From Salipiger mangrovisoli (GTDB taxonomy: Bacteria > Pseudomonadota > Alphaproteobacteria > Rhodobacterales > Rhodobacteraceae), in assembly GCF_015223355.1 (NCBI RefSeq), contig NZ_JADFFK010000015.1, forward strand, positions 81,000 through 144,999: DNA of 64,000 nt, written 5' to 3'. How positions within the stretch are numbered: position 1 is the first letter of the stretch; each line of letters opens with the position of its first letter. This document shows, one piece after another, positions 43,100 to 53,132 of the stretch. A model generated the notes under the pieces. That model was given only the letters and a program-made list of their open reading frames with translations, made no database searches and was not told the DNA's origin. A program made the position numbers and the translations under genes.

Positions 43100-44119
43100 T
43101 CAGCGGAAGGGCGGGCTGTAGAGCAGGCCGCCTTCGGTCCACTGCGCGTTCAGGCCGCGCGACAGGCCGATCGGGGTGGCTTCGCCGATGTTCTTCTCGA
43201 AGATCTCGCCGTAGTTGCCGCCCGCCATGATGGCGCGCTTGGCCCACTCGTTGTCGAGGCCGAGCATCGCGCCCAGTTCACCCTCGGTGCCGAGCAGACG
43301 GTTGATCTCGGGGTTGTTGGTCGGGGCCGAGGACAGCTCCGCGATGTTGGCCGAGGTCACGCCGTATTCTTCCGCCGCGATCAGCGCGTTGAGGGTCCAG
43401 CGGGCGATATCACCCCACTCGTTGTCGCCGTGGCGGACGAGCGGACCGAGCGGCTCTTTCGAGATGATTTCCGGCAGGATCACGTGATCTGCGGGGTTCT
43501 CGAAGGTGGCGCGGGTGGCGGCGAGGCCCGAGGCGTCGGTGGTGTAGACGTCACAGGCACCGGCAAGGTACTGCTGCTGCGCTTCTGCGTTGGTCTCGAT
43601 CGGGACCGGCTCGTAGCTGATGTTGTTGGCGCGGAAGAAGTCCGCGAGGTTCAGCTCGGTGGTGGTGCCGGTCTGGATGCAGACGGTCGCGCCGTCGAGT
43701 TCCTTGGCCGAGGCCACGCCCAGCGACTTCGGAGCGATGAAGCCCTGGCCGTCGTAGTAGTTCACGCCGATGAATTCGAACTTCAGGTCGACGTCGCGCG
43801 AGAAGGTCCAGGTGGTGTTGCGGGCCAGCACGTCGATCTCGCCGGATGCCAGCGCGGTGAAGCGGGTCTGGCCGGTGGTCTGCGTGAAGGCGACCTTGTT
43901 CGGGTCGCCGAGGACCGCTGCGGCGAGCGCGCGGCAGTACGCCACGTCAAAGCCCTGCCACACGTTGTTTGCATCGGGTGCCGAGAAACCGGCGAGACCC
44001 GTCGACACACCGCACTTCAGCTCCCCGCGCGCTTTCACGTCGTCCAGGGTCGCGGCGCCGGCTGCGCCGGCCGCGAATGCGGCGACGGTCAGAGCGCCGA
44101 GAGTTACGGTCTTTTTCAT
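43100..44119 (-). CDS. aapJ: General L-amino acid ABC transporter, substrate-binding protein
   Basis: A 339-aa periplasmic binding protein with a Sec signal peptide (about 1-22, ending GAAGA). The family motif GVSTGLAGFSAPDANNVWQGFDVAYCRALAAA near residues 38-70 and NTTWTFSRD, AVCIQTGTTTELN-like text are typical of AapJ. It delivers L-amino acids to AapQM. First gene of the operon, with AGGAAGAGG before the ATG. The 197-nt gap upstream (44120-44316) holds its promoter, but I cannot pick the elements confidently. Confidence 0.96.
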   Translation of the reverse strand: MKKTVTLGALTVAAFAAGAAGAATLDDVKARGELKCGVSTGLAGFSAPDANNVWQGFDVAYCRALAAAVLGDPNKVAFTQTTGQTRFTALASGEIDVLARNTTWTFSRDVDLKFEFIGVNYYDGQGFIAPKSLGVASAKELDGATVCIQTGTTTELNLADFFRANNISYEPVPIETNAEAQQQYLAGACDVYTTDASGLAATRATFENPADHVILPEIISKEPLGPLVRHGDNEWGDIARWTLNALIAAEEYGVTSANIAELSSAPTNNPEINRLLGTEGELGAMLGLDNEWAKRAIMAGGNYGEIFEKNIGEATPIGLSRGLNAQWTEGGLLYSPPFR

Positions 44120-44316
44120 GTTAACCTCTTCCTGTTGTCCGGCCCCTCATAGGCCGGTTTCCTGATCCTTGCTGGATCACCTTATTCAGCCAGGGGCTCC
44201 CTCCCTGTGCTGAGGCGAGTTTGGGAGGAAAGTTTTGGCGAGGTCAAGCCGGTGCGACGCGAAAAAGGCAAGCAAATGCCCATATCTTACGCAAGGATTC
44301 CTGCGGAGGCTTGAGA

Positions 44317-45030
44317 TTAGGCAGCTTGGCAGAGGGCGAAAAACCGATGCGCATGAAGGAAAGCCTGACGCTTGATTTCAGCCGCCTCCTGCGCCTCCTC
44401 ATCCTCGCCCCAAAGCTCCGCCTGGAAGGTCTCGTCGAGCCGCGACAGCGCCCAGAGGTCCTCGGCGGGGTACAGAGTTCCGGTGGCAGCGAAGCCGAGC
44501 ACCAGCGAACCGGTCAGCGCCACGAGGTCGTGGAAAGCCGCCAGCTCGAACGCGCTGAACCCATGTGTGCGCTCGGCCAGAACGCGCAATGCCTCCTCGG
44601 GCTGAGGGGCATGCATGATGCCGGCACGCGGCTCGAGGCGGGCATCCATCTCGCGGGCCGCCCACTCCAGCAGCGGATCCCACTGCGCGGCCTGGCGCGC
44701 CACCAGTTCGGCAGGGCTCTCGGCGCGGTAGCACAGCAGGTCGCTGTCGCCATATTCCGCGAGCATGTCGGCCACCTCGGGGTGCTGCGGCGCGACCTTG
44801 TCGATGGCGCTGTTGGCGGTGCGGGTGAAGGGCATGGTGCGCGGGTCGATCTTTTCTTCCTGCGCGCGCCATTCTCCGGCCATGGCCTCGGCAATGGCCC
44901 GCGTCGGCACCACCAGCGCGGCCTTGCCCGGCGTCCGCAGCGGCCGACCATCGAGATGCACGATGAAACCGCCCTCGGCCTCTTCGACCGTGGCGTCCTT
45001 GTAGAAGCGGCGGGGGGCCCATTCGCTCAT
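44317..45030 (-). CDS. ATP12 family chaperone
   Basis: A 237-aa protein of the ATP12 family: RRFYKDATVEEAEGGFIVHLDGRPLRTPGK at the N-terminus, GEWRAQEEKIDPRTMPFTRTANSAID, and LLCYRAESPAELVARQAAQWDPLLEWA near residue 100. ATP12 helps assemble the F1 part of ATP synthase by binding the alpha subunit; in alphaproteobacteria it has the same proposed role. The ATG at 45030 overlaps the stop of the HAD gene by 4 nt. Last gene of a five-gene minus-strand run from crcB. Confidence 0.93.
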   Translation of the reverse strand: MSEWAPRRFYKDATVEEAEGGFIVHLDGRPLRTPGKAALVVPTRAIAEAMAGEWRAQEEKIDPRTMPFTRTANSAIDKVAPQHPEVADMLAEYGDSDLLCYRAESPAELVARQAAQWDPLLEWAAREMDARLEPRAGIMHAPQPEEALRVLAERTHGFSAFELAAFHDLVALTGSLVLGFAATGTLYPAEDLWALSRLDETFQAELWGEDEEAQEAAEIKRQAFLHAHRFFALCQAA

Positions 45031-45704
45031 GCGGCTTGGCTCCAGAGTTGGTCCAGCAGCGCCGGAAGCGCGCGGATGTCGTCGATGATCGTGCGCGCGG
45101 AGGCGAGCCGCGCGCGGTCGTGATAGCCCCAGCTGACGCCGATGCCGTGGACCCCGGCGTCGCGCGCCATGTCCATGTCGAAGCTGGTGTCGCCCAGCAT
45201 CACCGCCTGATGCGGCTCGACCCCGGCCTCGGCCAGCGCCGCCTCGATCATCGCGGGATGCGGCTTCGAGGGATGATCGTCGGCGCATTGCTGGGTGACG
45301 AAGAGGTTGCGGATGCCGTGCCCGTCGACCAGCCGGTCGAGCCCCCGGCGAGACTTGCCGGTGGCGATGCCGAGCAGCCACTCGGGCCGGGCGTGCAGCG
45401 CGTCCAGCACCTCGCGTACGTTCGGGTAGAGAGGCGAGCTGGCCTCGGTGCCATTGGCGGTGCGCAGGCGCATGTAGCTCTGCTTGTAGCCCTCGACCAT
45501 CACCTCGAGCGTCGCGGCATCGGCCTCCGGCGCCAGCCGGGCGATCGCGAGGGGCAGCGACAGGCCGACGATGCCGAGGATCTCCTCGCGGTTCGGGGCC
45601 TCCATGCCGACCTCGGCAAAGGCACCGCGCATCGAGGCGAGAATATCCGCCTGGCTGTCGACCAGCGTGCCGTCGACGTCGAAGATGATCAGCTTGAGGT
45701 CCAT
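45027..45704 (-). CDS. HAD-superfamily phosphatase (phosphoglycolate phosphatase-like)
   Basis: A 225-aa HAD hydrolase. The nucleophile motif is IIFDVDGTLVDSQ (D9, D11), motif II is GIATGKSRRGLDRLV, and motif III/IV is MLGDTSFDMDMARDAG. The cap domain is of the small helical kind as in Gph. Likely a cytosolic sugar-phosphate or phosphoglycolate phosphatase; the exact substrate is unknown. It lies 4 nt after the RluA gene and overlaps the ATP12 gene, an arrangement common in Rhodobacterales. Confidence 0.9.
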   Translation of the reverse strand: MDLKLIIFDVDGTLVDSQADILASMRGAFAEVGMEAPNREEILGIVGLSLPLAIARLAPEADAATLEVMVEGYKQSYMRLRTANGTEASSPLYPNVREVLDALHARPEWLLGIATGKSRRGLDRLVDGHGIRNLFVTQQCADDHPSKPHPAMIEAALAEAGVEPHQAVMLGDTSFDMDMARDAGVHGIGVSWGYHDRARLASARTIIDDIRALPALLDQLWSQAA

Positions 45705-45708
45705 GGGA

Positions 45709-46761
45709 TCAGTGCAGCTCTTCGAAGGGGTCGTCGGCGGCCAGGTCCTCGGTCCAGCCGAAGGTCTCCCAGCTCTGCGCCATGTGCTCGGGCAGCGGCG
45801 CGGTCACGGTGACCGGCTTCTTGGTGGCCGGGTGCAGGAAGGTCATCGAGCGCGCGTGCAGGTGCAGCTTCTTCGAAATGATGCCGCCGAGCTGCGCCCC
45901 CCAGCCATCGCCGAGGTTCTCCTGCCCCGAGCCGCCGTATTTGCCGTCACCGATGATCGGGTGGCCGATCTCGGCCATATGCGCGCGCAGCTGGTGGGTG
46001 CGGCCCGTCACGGGCTCCATCGCCACCCAGCTCGCCCGCCCCGCAACGCGGTAGAGCGTGGCATAAAGCGTGTGGGCACGCTTGGCGCCGGGGGTGCTGT
46101 CGATGTCGCGCGGGTGGATCGCGCGCATCTTCTCGCCCTCGCCCGAGGCACCGTGGCCGCCGGCCTTGACCAGCCCGTACTTGATCTCGCCGAGGTAGGG
46201 CGTCGGCACGCCCGCGACCAGCGCCCAGTAGATCTTCCGCGTCTCCTTGTGGCGGATCGCGGCGGTGAGCCCCTGCGCCATCTCGCGGGTGCGCGCCAGC
46301 AGCAGCACGCCCGAGGTGTCCTTGTCGAGCCGGTGCACCAGCCGCGGCTTCTCGTCGTAGCCGAACTTCAGCGCCTCCGAGAGCATGTCAACGTGGCGCG
46401 TCTGCTTCGAGCCGCCCTGCGTCGGCATGCCCGGCGGCTTGTTCAGGGCGATGATGTGATCATCCTTCCACAGCACGCAGGACTGGATCAGCTTGGTGTC
46501 GGCATCCGAAACCTTGGATTTCGGCACCGCGGCGATCCTGGCCATCTCCTCGGGCTCCGGCAGCGGCGGAATGCGCACCTGGTTGCCCACGGCGAGCCGG
46601 GTCGAGGCCTTGGCCCGGCCGCCATCGACGCGAATCTCGCCCTTGCGGCACATCTTCTCGATGCGGCCCTGCGGGACATGCGGGAAATGGCGCTTGAGCC
46701 AGCGGTCGAGGCGCTGATCGCCGTCGCCCGGCCCCACGGTGACTGTCTGAACGCGGCTCAT
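45709..46761 (-). CDS. RluA-family pseudouridine synthase (RluC-like)
   Basis: A 350-aa protein with an N-terminal S4 domain (DQRLDRWLKRHFPHVPQGRIEKMCRKGEI) and an RluA catalytic domain: VHRLDKDTSGVLLLA with the catalytic Asp (about residue 145), and GRTHQLRAHMAEIGHPI. RluC modifies U955, U2504 and U2580 of 23S rRNA in E. coli; the match is by architecture. The insert with HGASGEGEKMRAIHPRDID is common in alphaproteobacterial members. Its ATG overlaps the crcB stop. Confidence 0.92.
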   Translation of the reverse strand: MSRVQTVTVGPGDGDQRLDRWLKRHFPHVPQGRIEKMCRKGEIRVDGGRAKASTRLAVGNQVRIPPLPEPEEMARIAAVPKSKVSDADTKLIQSCVLWKDDHIIALNKPPGMPTQGGSKQTRHVDMLSEALKFGYDEKPRLVHRLDKDTSGVLLLARTREMAQGLTAAIRHKETRKIYWALVAGVPTPYLGEIKYGLVKAGGHGASGEGEKMRAIHPRDIDSTPGAKRAHTLYATLYRVAGRASWVAMEPVTGRTHQLRAHMAEIGHPIIGDGKYGGSGQENLGDGWGAQLGGIISKKLHLHARSMTFLHPATKKPVTVTAPLPEHMAQSWETFGWTEDLAADDPFEELH

Positions 46762-47135
46762 GCAAAGAAACTCCGAGTGACGGACAACCCCGCAAAGAGC
46801 GCCGCCAGCGAGACGGCCACCGAGACCGCCACATAGAGGCCTGCCTGCGCGATGTCGCCGCGCTCGTAGAGCGTCGCGAAATCCAGCGAGAAGGCCGAGA
46901 AGGTGGTGAAGCCGCCCAGCACGCCCGTCATCAGGAAGGGCGCGAAGCGGTTGCCCGCGGTATTGGCAAGGATCACCACGAGCGCGCCCATGGCAAAGGA
47001 GCCAAGGATGTTCACCGTCAGCGTCCCCCAGGGGAATCCCTTGCCCAGCAGCCGCGCCATGGCGAGGCCGGTCAGATAGCGCCCGCTGGCGCCGAGCGCT
47101 CCGCCGAGCGCGACCTGTAAAACCGTGAGGATCAT
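46758..47135 (-). CDS. crcB: Fluoride exporter CrcB (Fluc)
   Basis: A 125-aa inner-membrane protein with four helices. GGALGASGRYL, NILGSFAMGAL and GVLGGFTTFSAFSLD are the family signatures for the dual-topology fluoride channel. The ATG at 47135 follows GAGG. A single copy suggests a homodimer. No fluoride riboswitch is recognisable in the upstream gap (47136-47246). Its stop overlaps the RluA gene start. Confidence 0.95.
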   Translation of the reverse strand: MILTVLQVALGGALGASGRYLTGLAMARLLGKGFPWGTLTVNILGSFAMGALVVILANTAGNRFAPFLMTGVLGGFTTFSAFSLDFATLYERGDIAQAGLYVAVSVAVSLAALFAGLSVTRSFFA

Positions 47136-47246
47136 CCGCGGGACATGTGCGAGGGGGCGCGGAATGTCAAGATTCTCGGGGGTTCGGAGCCAGTGCCGCG
47201 GCGCATGGCCGCCATGTGCGCGCCCCCGGCACACGCGGCACCGGGT

Positions 47247-47310
47247 GGGGGCTCTGCCCCCGCCGCGGCCGTGCCGCGACTCCCCCGGGATATTTCCGCC
47301 TAAAAGAAGA
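47247..47310. repeat. Composite intergenic repeat, copy A
   Basis: Read on the plus strand: hairpin 1 GGGGGC-TCT-GCCCCC (47247-47261), hairpin 2 CGCGGC-CGT-GCCGCG (47264-47278), then TCCCCCGGGATATTT (47281-47295) and TAAAAGAAGA (47301-47310) ending at the rarA stop codon. Copy B at 51102-51162 has the same order of parts with different hairpin 2 bases that still pair. Confidence 0.8.
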
Positions 47311-48630
47311 TCAGCCGTTCCGCTCGCGGCGCAGCTTGACGAAATAGTCGAGGCGCTTCTTCAGCTCGCGCTCGAAGCCGCGTTCCACAGGGGTGTAGTA
47401 GCTGCGCCGGCCGATCTCCTCGGGGAAGTAGTCCTGGCCGGAGAATCCGTCCTCGGCGTCGTGGTCATAGGCGTAGCCGCTGCCGTAGCCCTGCTCCTTC
47501 ATCAGCCGGGTCGGCGCGTTGAGGATGTGCTTGGGCGGCGGCAGCGAACCGGTCTTCTTCGCGGCGGCGCGGGCGGCCTTGTAGGCGACGTAGGTGGCGT
47601 TCGATTTCGGCGCCAGCGCGAGGTAGACCAGCGCCTGCGCCAGCGCCAGCTCGCCTTCGGGCGAGCCGAGCCGCTCGTAGGTCTGCCAGGCCTGCAGGCA
47701 GATCGCCTGCGCCTGCGGGTCTGCAAGGCCGATGTCCTCGACCGACATGCGGGTGATGCGGCGGGCGAGGAAACGCGGATCCTCGCCGGCTTCGAGCATG
47801 CGCGCGAACCAGTAGAGCGTGGCGTCCGGGTCCGAGCCGCGCACCGATTTGTGCAGCGCCGAGATCAGGTTGTAATGGCCGTCGCCTGACTTGTCGTATT
47901 GCGCGGCGCGGCGCATCAGGCGGGACGAGAGCGCGTCGGTGGAGAGCGGGGCCACGACGGTCCAGGCCATGATCTGTTCGATCAGGTTCAGCAGCGCCCG
48001 CCCGTCGCCGTCGGCCATTTCCAAGAGCGCCGCGCGGGCCGCCGCGTCGAGCGGGAGGGGGCGGCCCAGGTCCTGTTCGGCGCGCTGCGCCAGGCGCTCG
48101 AGATCATCCCGCGCGAGCCGTTCCAGCACCAGCACCTGCGCCCGCGACAGCAGCGCCGCGTTGAGTTCGAAGCTGGGGTTCTCGGTGGTGGCCCCGACGA
48201 GGAGGATGGTGCCGTCCTCCATGTGCGGCAGGAAGCCATCCTGCTGCGCCTTGTTGAAACGGTGGATCTCGTCGACGAAGAGCAGCGTGCCGGAGCCGTT
48301 GCGATGGCGGATTTTCGCGGCCTCGAAGACCTTTCTCAGGTCCGGCACGCCGGTGAAGATGGCGCTGATCTGGACGAAATGCAGATCGGTGGCATCCGCC
48401 AGCAGCCGCGCGATGGTGGTCTTGCCGACGCCGGGCGGCCCCCAGAAGATCAGGCTCGAGAGCGCGCCCGAGGCGAGCATGACGCCGAGCGGCGCCTCTG
48501 GGCCGAGCACCTGCTGCTGGCCGATCACCTCGCCGAGCGCCCGCGGGCGCAGCCGGTCCGCCAGCGGGCGAGGACCGCTCCGCTCGGGCTTGGGGCTGGC
48601 GCCCGTGGGATCGTCGAAGAGATCGGCCAA
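47311..48630 (-). CDS. rarA: Replication-associated recombination protein RarA (MgsA)
   Basis: A 439-aa AAA+ ATPase. RPLADRLRPRALGEVIGQ at the N-terminus, Walker A GPPGVGKTT, Walker B LLFVDEIHRFNKAQQD, sensor I GATTENPSFELN and the C-terminal KSVRGSDPDATLYWFARML oligomerisation region are diagnostic. It acts at stalled forks in the cytoplasm. I choose the TTG at 48630 because it yields the common start (M)ADLFDD, has GAGG about 8 nt upstream and avoids overlap with degP, whose stop is 14 nt before. Length fits the family. Confidence 0.94.
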   Translation of the reverse strand: MADLFDDPTGASPKPERSGPRPLADRLRPRALGEVIGQQQVLGPEAPLGVMLASGALSSLIFWGPPGVGKTTIARLLADATDLHFVQISAIFTGVPDLRKVFEAAKIRHRNGSGTLLFVDEIHRFNKAQQDGFLPHMEDGTILLVGATTENPSFELNAALLSRAQVLVLERLARDDLERLAQRAEQDLGRPLPLDAAARAALLEMADGDGRALLNLIEQIMAWTVVAPLSTDALSSRLMRRAAQYDKSGDGHYNLISALHKSVRGSDPDATLYWFARMLEAGEDPRFLARRITRMSVEDIGLADPQAQAICLQAWQTYERLGSPEGELALAQALVYLALAPKSNATYVAYKAARAAAKKTGSLPPPKHILNAPTRLMKEQGYGSGYAYDHDAEDGFSGQDYFPEEIGRRSYYTPVERGFERELKKRLDYFVKLRRERNG

Positions 48631-48643
48631 TCGCGCAGCCTCG

Positions 48644-50032
<1,389 letters not shown>

Positions 50033-50210
50033 TATGCGGTCCTCCAGTACCTTTGGATATGTCGGGGCAACCCCGCGATTGCAAGTCACGCCCCGGTGCG
50101 CGGATCGTGCGCTTTTCGTGCACTGCGCCCTGCCCTGCCGTCCCGCGGAGACTGGAAATGCCGCGCGGGCCGTGCCAGAAGCCGCCGCGTCAGACATTGG
50201 AGTGCCTCTC

Positions 50211-51077
50211 ATGCAGATCGTCTCGCTCATCGCCCGCCCCGGCACCTTGGACACCGCGCTGGTGGAAAGCCTGTGCAATGCCTGGGGCGGCGGTCCGGTC
50301 ACCGTGCTCTCGGATGGCGAGGCGGCGGAATTCCCGGTCGAGGCGGTGCCCGGCAACTTCGAGGAGGTGCGCGCCTCGCTCTCCGCACAGGCCGATCTCA
50401 ACCTGCTGCCCGCCGAAGGACGCCGCAAGAAGATGCTGCTTGCCGACATGGACAGCACGATGATCCAGCAGGAATGCATCGACGAGCTGGCCGAGGAGGC
50501 TGGTGTCGGCGCGCATGTGAAAGAGATCACCGCCCGCGCGATGAACGGCGAGCTCGATTTCGAGGGCGCGCTGACCGAGCGCGTGGCGCTGCTCAAGGGT
50601 CTGCCGGAAAGCGTCATCGCCAAGGTGCTCGAGACCCGCATCACGCTGATGCCGGGCGGGATCGAGCTGGTCGCGACGATGAAGGCCAACGGCGCCTACG
50701 CGGCGCTGGTCTCGGGCGGCTTCACCGCCTTCACCGCGCGCGTTGCCGAGATGATCGGCTTCGACGAGAACCGCGCCAACAGGCTGCTGGTCGAGGGTGG
50801 CGCGCTGACCGGCGTGCCCGCCCGGCCGATCCTCGGGCGCGAGGCCAAGGTGACGGCGCTGGAAGAGATCACCGCGCGGCTCGGCATCGGCGAGGACGAC
50901 GTTCTGGCGGTGGGCGACGGGGCAAATGATCTGGGGATGCTGGGCCGCGCCGGCTTCGGCGTGGCGCTGCATGCGAAACCCTCGGTTCAGGCGCAATGCG
51001 ACCTGCGGGTCAACCTCGGGGACCTGACGGCGCTGCTGTTCCTGCAAGGCTACGCGCGGAGCGCGTTCAAGGGCTGA
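50211..51077 (+). CDS. serB: Phosphoserine phosphatase
   Basis: A 288-aa HAD phosphatase. DMDSTMIQQEC holds D79 (nucleophile) and D81; LVSGGFTAFTARVA is motif II; VGDGANDLGML is motif IV. A short N-terminal domain (residues 1-70) stands where an ACT domain occurs in some SerB proteins. It makes serine from phosphoserine in the cytoplasm. The Shine-Dalgarno (GGAG, 50199-50202) is modest. A composite repeat and a terminator follow (51102-51187). Confidence 0.95.
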   Translation: MQIVSLIARPGTLDTALVESLCNAWGGGPVTVLSDGEAAEFPVEAVPGNFEEVRASLSAQADLNLLPAEGRRKKMLLADMDSTMIQQECIDELAEEAGVGAHVKEITARAMNGELDFEGALTERVALLKGLPESVIAKVLETRITLMPGGIELVATMKANGAYAALVSGGFTAFTARVAEMIGFDENRANRLLVEGGALTGVPARPILGREAKVTALEEITARLGIGEDDVLAVGDGANDLGMLGRAGFGVALHAKPSVQAQCDLRVNLGDLTALLFLQGYARSAFKG

Positions 51078-51101
51078 ACGACAGGCGCTTGCGGAACAGG
51101 A

Positions 51102-51162
51102 AGGGGCTCCGCCCCTCTTGGCCTGCGGCCAATTCACCCGGGCGTATTTGGAAAGAGAAGAA
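51102..51162. repeat. Composite intergenic repeat, copy B
   Basis: Hairpin 1 AGGGGC-TCC-GCCCCT (51102-51116), hairpin 2 TTGGCC-TGC-GGCCAA (51118-51132), then TCACCCGGGCGTATTT (51134-51149) and AAAGAGAAGAAG. Same order and spacing as copy A at 47247-47310. It lies between the serB and asparaginase stop codons, merging into their shared terminator. Confidence 0.8.
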
Positions 51163-51187
51163 GGGGCGCGCGTGGCACCCCTTCTTT
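51158..51187. terminator. Bidirectional terminator between serB and the asparaginase gene
   Basis: Stem AAGAAGGGG (51158-51166)/CCCCTTCTT (51178-51186) with an 11-nt loop. The right arm ends in CTTTC and the left arm (read on the minus strand) in CTTCTCTTTCC. It serves convergent transcripts from serB and the asparaginase gene, 3 nt before the latter's stop. Confidence 0.75.
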
Positions 51188-51189
51188 CG

Positions 51190-52206
51190 TCATGCCGCGA
51201 AAAGCGTGTCGAGCGGGCGAATCTCCCCGGTGATCAGCCCGTCGAAGTTGCTGACCTCGGGATTGAGGAAGCGGTGCACGTCGGGATGGGCCGGGTCCGC
51301 GACACCAAGCCGCACCAGCAGCGAGGCCATGACGCATTCAGCCGCGCGCGTCGCGCCGTCGAGGATCTTCACCGCAACGCCGAGACCGCGTTGCGGCAGG
51401 ATGGCCACGAAATAGCCCTCGGCCCCGGTCTTGATCGCGATGGGTTCGAGCGCGGCGCGCATAAGCAGCGTGCAGGCCCGGCCCTCGCCGGCCACGAGAT
51501 CGGGATAGGCATACATCGCTTCGACCAGCTGCGCGCCGGCGCGGCTGAGCGAATCGTGGCGCTGGTGGGCGCTGGCGAACCAGGCCATGGCGCGCGCCAT
51601 GCCGTGCATGGTGGTGGCGAGATTGGGGGCCGAGCAGCCATCGATGCCGTAGCAGGGGCTGACCTCGCCGGTCACCTGCTCGAAAGCCTCGCGCACCGCC
51701 ACCTGCACCGGGTGCTCGGGCAGAACGTAGTCGGGCCCGGCCCCGAGGTACTGGCTCAGCGTCAGGAACCCCGCGTGTTTTCCGGAGCAGTTGTTATGCA
51801 CCCGGCAGGGCGTCTTGCCGTCGCGGATCATCTGCAGTTTCAGCACCTTGTCCCGGCTTGGCTGCGGCCCGCAGCGCAGGTCGTCGTCCGAGAGGTCAAG
51901 ATCGGTCAACCAGGCCTCGACCGCCGCCACGTGCAGCGGCGCGCCCTGGTGCGAGGCGCAGGCCAGCGCCAGCTGCGGCGGCGTCAGGTGCCAGGCCTCG
52001 GCGGCCCCCGAGGCGACCAGAGGCAGGGCCTGGATCATCTTCGACGAGGAGCGCGGGTAGACCAGCGCCTGCGGATCGCCCCAGGCCTCGACGATGCCGC
52101 CCCAGGCGTCGCAGATGACCGCATGGCCCAGGTGCAGGCTCTCGGCGAGCGGGCCGCGGCGGACCTCGACCAGGGGCACGGCGGCGGTGACGGTGTCTTG
52201 GGGCAT
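51190..52206 (-). CDS. Asparaginase (L-asparaginase II family)
   Basis: A 338-aa protein of the rhizobial-type asparaginase family (PF06089). Family hallmarks are ESLHLGHAVICDAWG, PRSSSKMIQALPLV near residue 55 and NNCSGKHAGFLTL near 135, where the Ser-Lys and Cys-Ser-Gly-Lys residues form the active site. It releases ammonia from asparagine. I prefer ATG 52206, which has TGAGGA 7 nt upstream; ATG 52239 would add MAEYRSFVRTD. Gene alone on the minus strand, divergent from the IalB-like gene. Confidence 0.92.
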   Translation of the reverse strand: MPQDTVTAAVPLVEVRRGPLAESLHLGHAVICDAWGGIVEAWGDPQALVYPRSSSKMIQALPLVASGAAEAWHLTPPQLALACASHQGAPLHVAAVEAWLTDLDLSDDDLRCGPQPSRDKVLKLQMIRDGKTPCRVHNNCSGKHAGFLTLSQYLGAGPDYVLPEHPVQVAVREAFEQVTGEVSPCYGIDGCSAPNLATTMHGMARAMAWFASAHQRHDSLSRAGAQLVEAMYAYPDLVAGEGRACTLLMRAALEPIAIKTGAEGYFVAILPQRGLGVAVKILDGATRAAECVMASLLVRLGVADPAHPDVHRFLNPEVSNFDGLITGEIRPLDTLFAA

Positions 52207-52384
52207 GTCGGTCCTCACAAACGAGCGATATTCTGCCATCGGGGCTTTCTCGCCCCGCTGGTTTCGGTCTATTGTCCCGCCGTCGAGCATGAATGGTCGC
52301 GCCGGTCAAGGGACCGACAGGGGTCGGCACAGACACCGGGCGCGGACCGGCAACAAGAAGCAAGCACGGCTGGAGGCTGCAGGT

Positions 52385-52912
52385 ATGAAGTCAATTCTCG
52401 GTGGGGTTCTGAGCGCAACGCTGGCGCTGAGCGCGACGGTTGGTGTCGCGCAGCAAGAAAGCACCAACCGGGTGAACGCGATCACCGACTGGTCGGTCTT
52501 CGAGGGCCAGAGCCCGCGCGAATGCTGGGCGGTGACCACCTACAAGGAAAGCGTGAACACCAAGGATGGACGCGTTGTCTCAGTCAAACGTGGCGACATC
52601 CTGCTGATGGTCTTCTATCGCCCCGAAGCGGGCGTCACGGGCCAGATCGCCTTTACCGGCGGCTACCCCTTCGCGGGCGGCTCGACGGTCGGCGTGGACA
52701 TCTCGGGCGAGAAGTTCGACCTCTATACCGAGGGCGAATGGGCCTGGCCGGCGACGCCGCAGGATGACGCCAAGATCATCGCCGCCATGAAGCGCGGCTC
52801 CGACGCGGTGCTGAGCGCCGGGTCGGCGCGCGGCACGATGACCAAGGACACGTTCTCGCTGCTCGGCTTCACCGCCGCGGTGGAAGACGCCGAGAAGCGC
52901 TGCAAGGGCTGA
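52385..52912 (+). CDS. Invasion-associated locus B (IalB)-like periplasmic protein
   Basis: A 175-aa protein with a Sec signal peptide (about 1-22, ending GVAQ). The mature part, with WSVFEGQSPRECWAV near the start and AAVEDAEKRC at the end, matches the IalB family; the two Cys probably form a disulfide. GGAGG at 52373-52377 supports ATG 52385. IalB was first seen in Bartonella invasion, but in marine bacteria it is a common periplasmic protein of unknown role. A hairpin (52942-52964) and a better terminator (53050-53084) follow. Confidence 0.85.
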   Translation: MKSILGGVLSATLALSATVGVAQQESTNRVNAITDWSVFEGQSPRECWAVTTYKESVNTKDGRVVSVKRGDILLMVFYRPEAGVTGQIAFTGGYPFAGGSTVGVDISGEKFDLYTEGEWAWPATPQDDAKIIAAMKRGSDAVLSAGSARGTMTKDTFSLLGFTAAVEDAEKRCKG

Positions 52913-53049
52913 TCGCCCGCGGACGGGTCCGAGGAACGGAGGAAGGACGGGTCAGCCGTCCTTCGATGCTTCCGAAAGTGCCCCAATGCCGCGACGCCCG
53001 CGCGCAGGACGGTTGAAATTCCGGGAGCCATCCACAGATGAGCTTCAGC

Positions 53050-53084
53050 AAGGGAACGCGTCCACGCGTTCCCTTTGACTTTTT
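53050..53084 (+). terminator. Rho-independent terminator before rlmN
   Basis: Stem AAGGGAACGCG (53050-53060)/CGCGTTCCCTT (53065-53075) with loop TCCA, then TGACTTTTT. It is 138 nt after the IalB-like gene and 49 nt before the first rlmN codon candidates, so it probably ends the IalB-like transcript. Confidence 0.85.
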
Positions 53085-53132
53085 GCAGCCGAATCCTGTA
53101 TGGAGAGGCCTTCTTTTTCCGAGGATGACGTG

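Noticed and set aside
47136..47246. Fluoride riboswitch before crcB
   Set aside because: I cannot find the characteristic crcB-motif pseudoknot sequence in this stretch on the minus strand.
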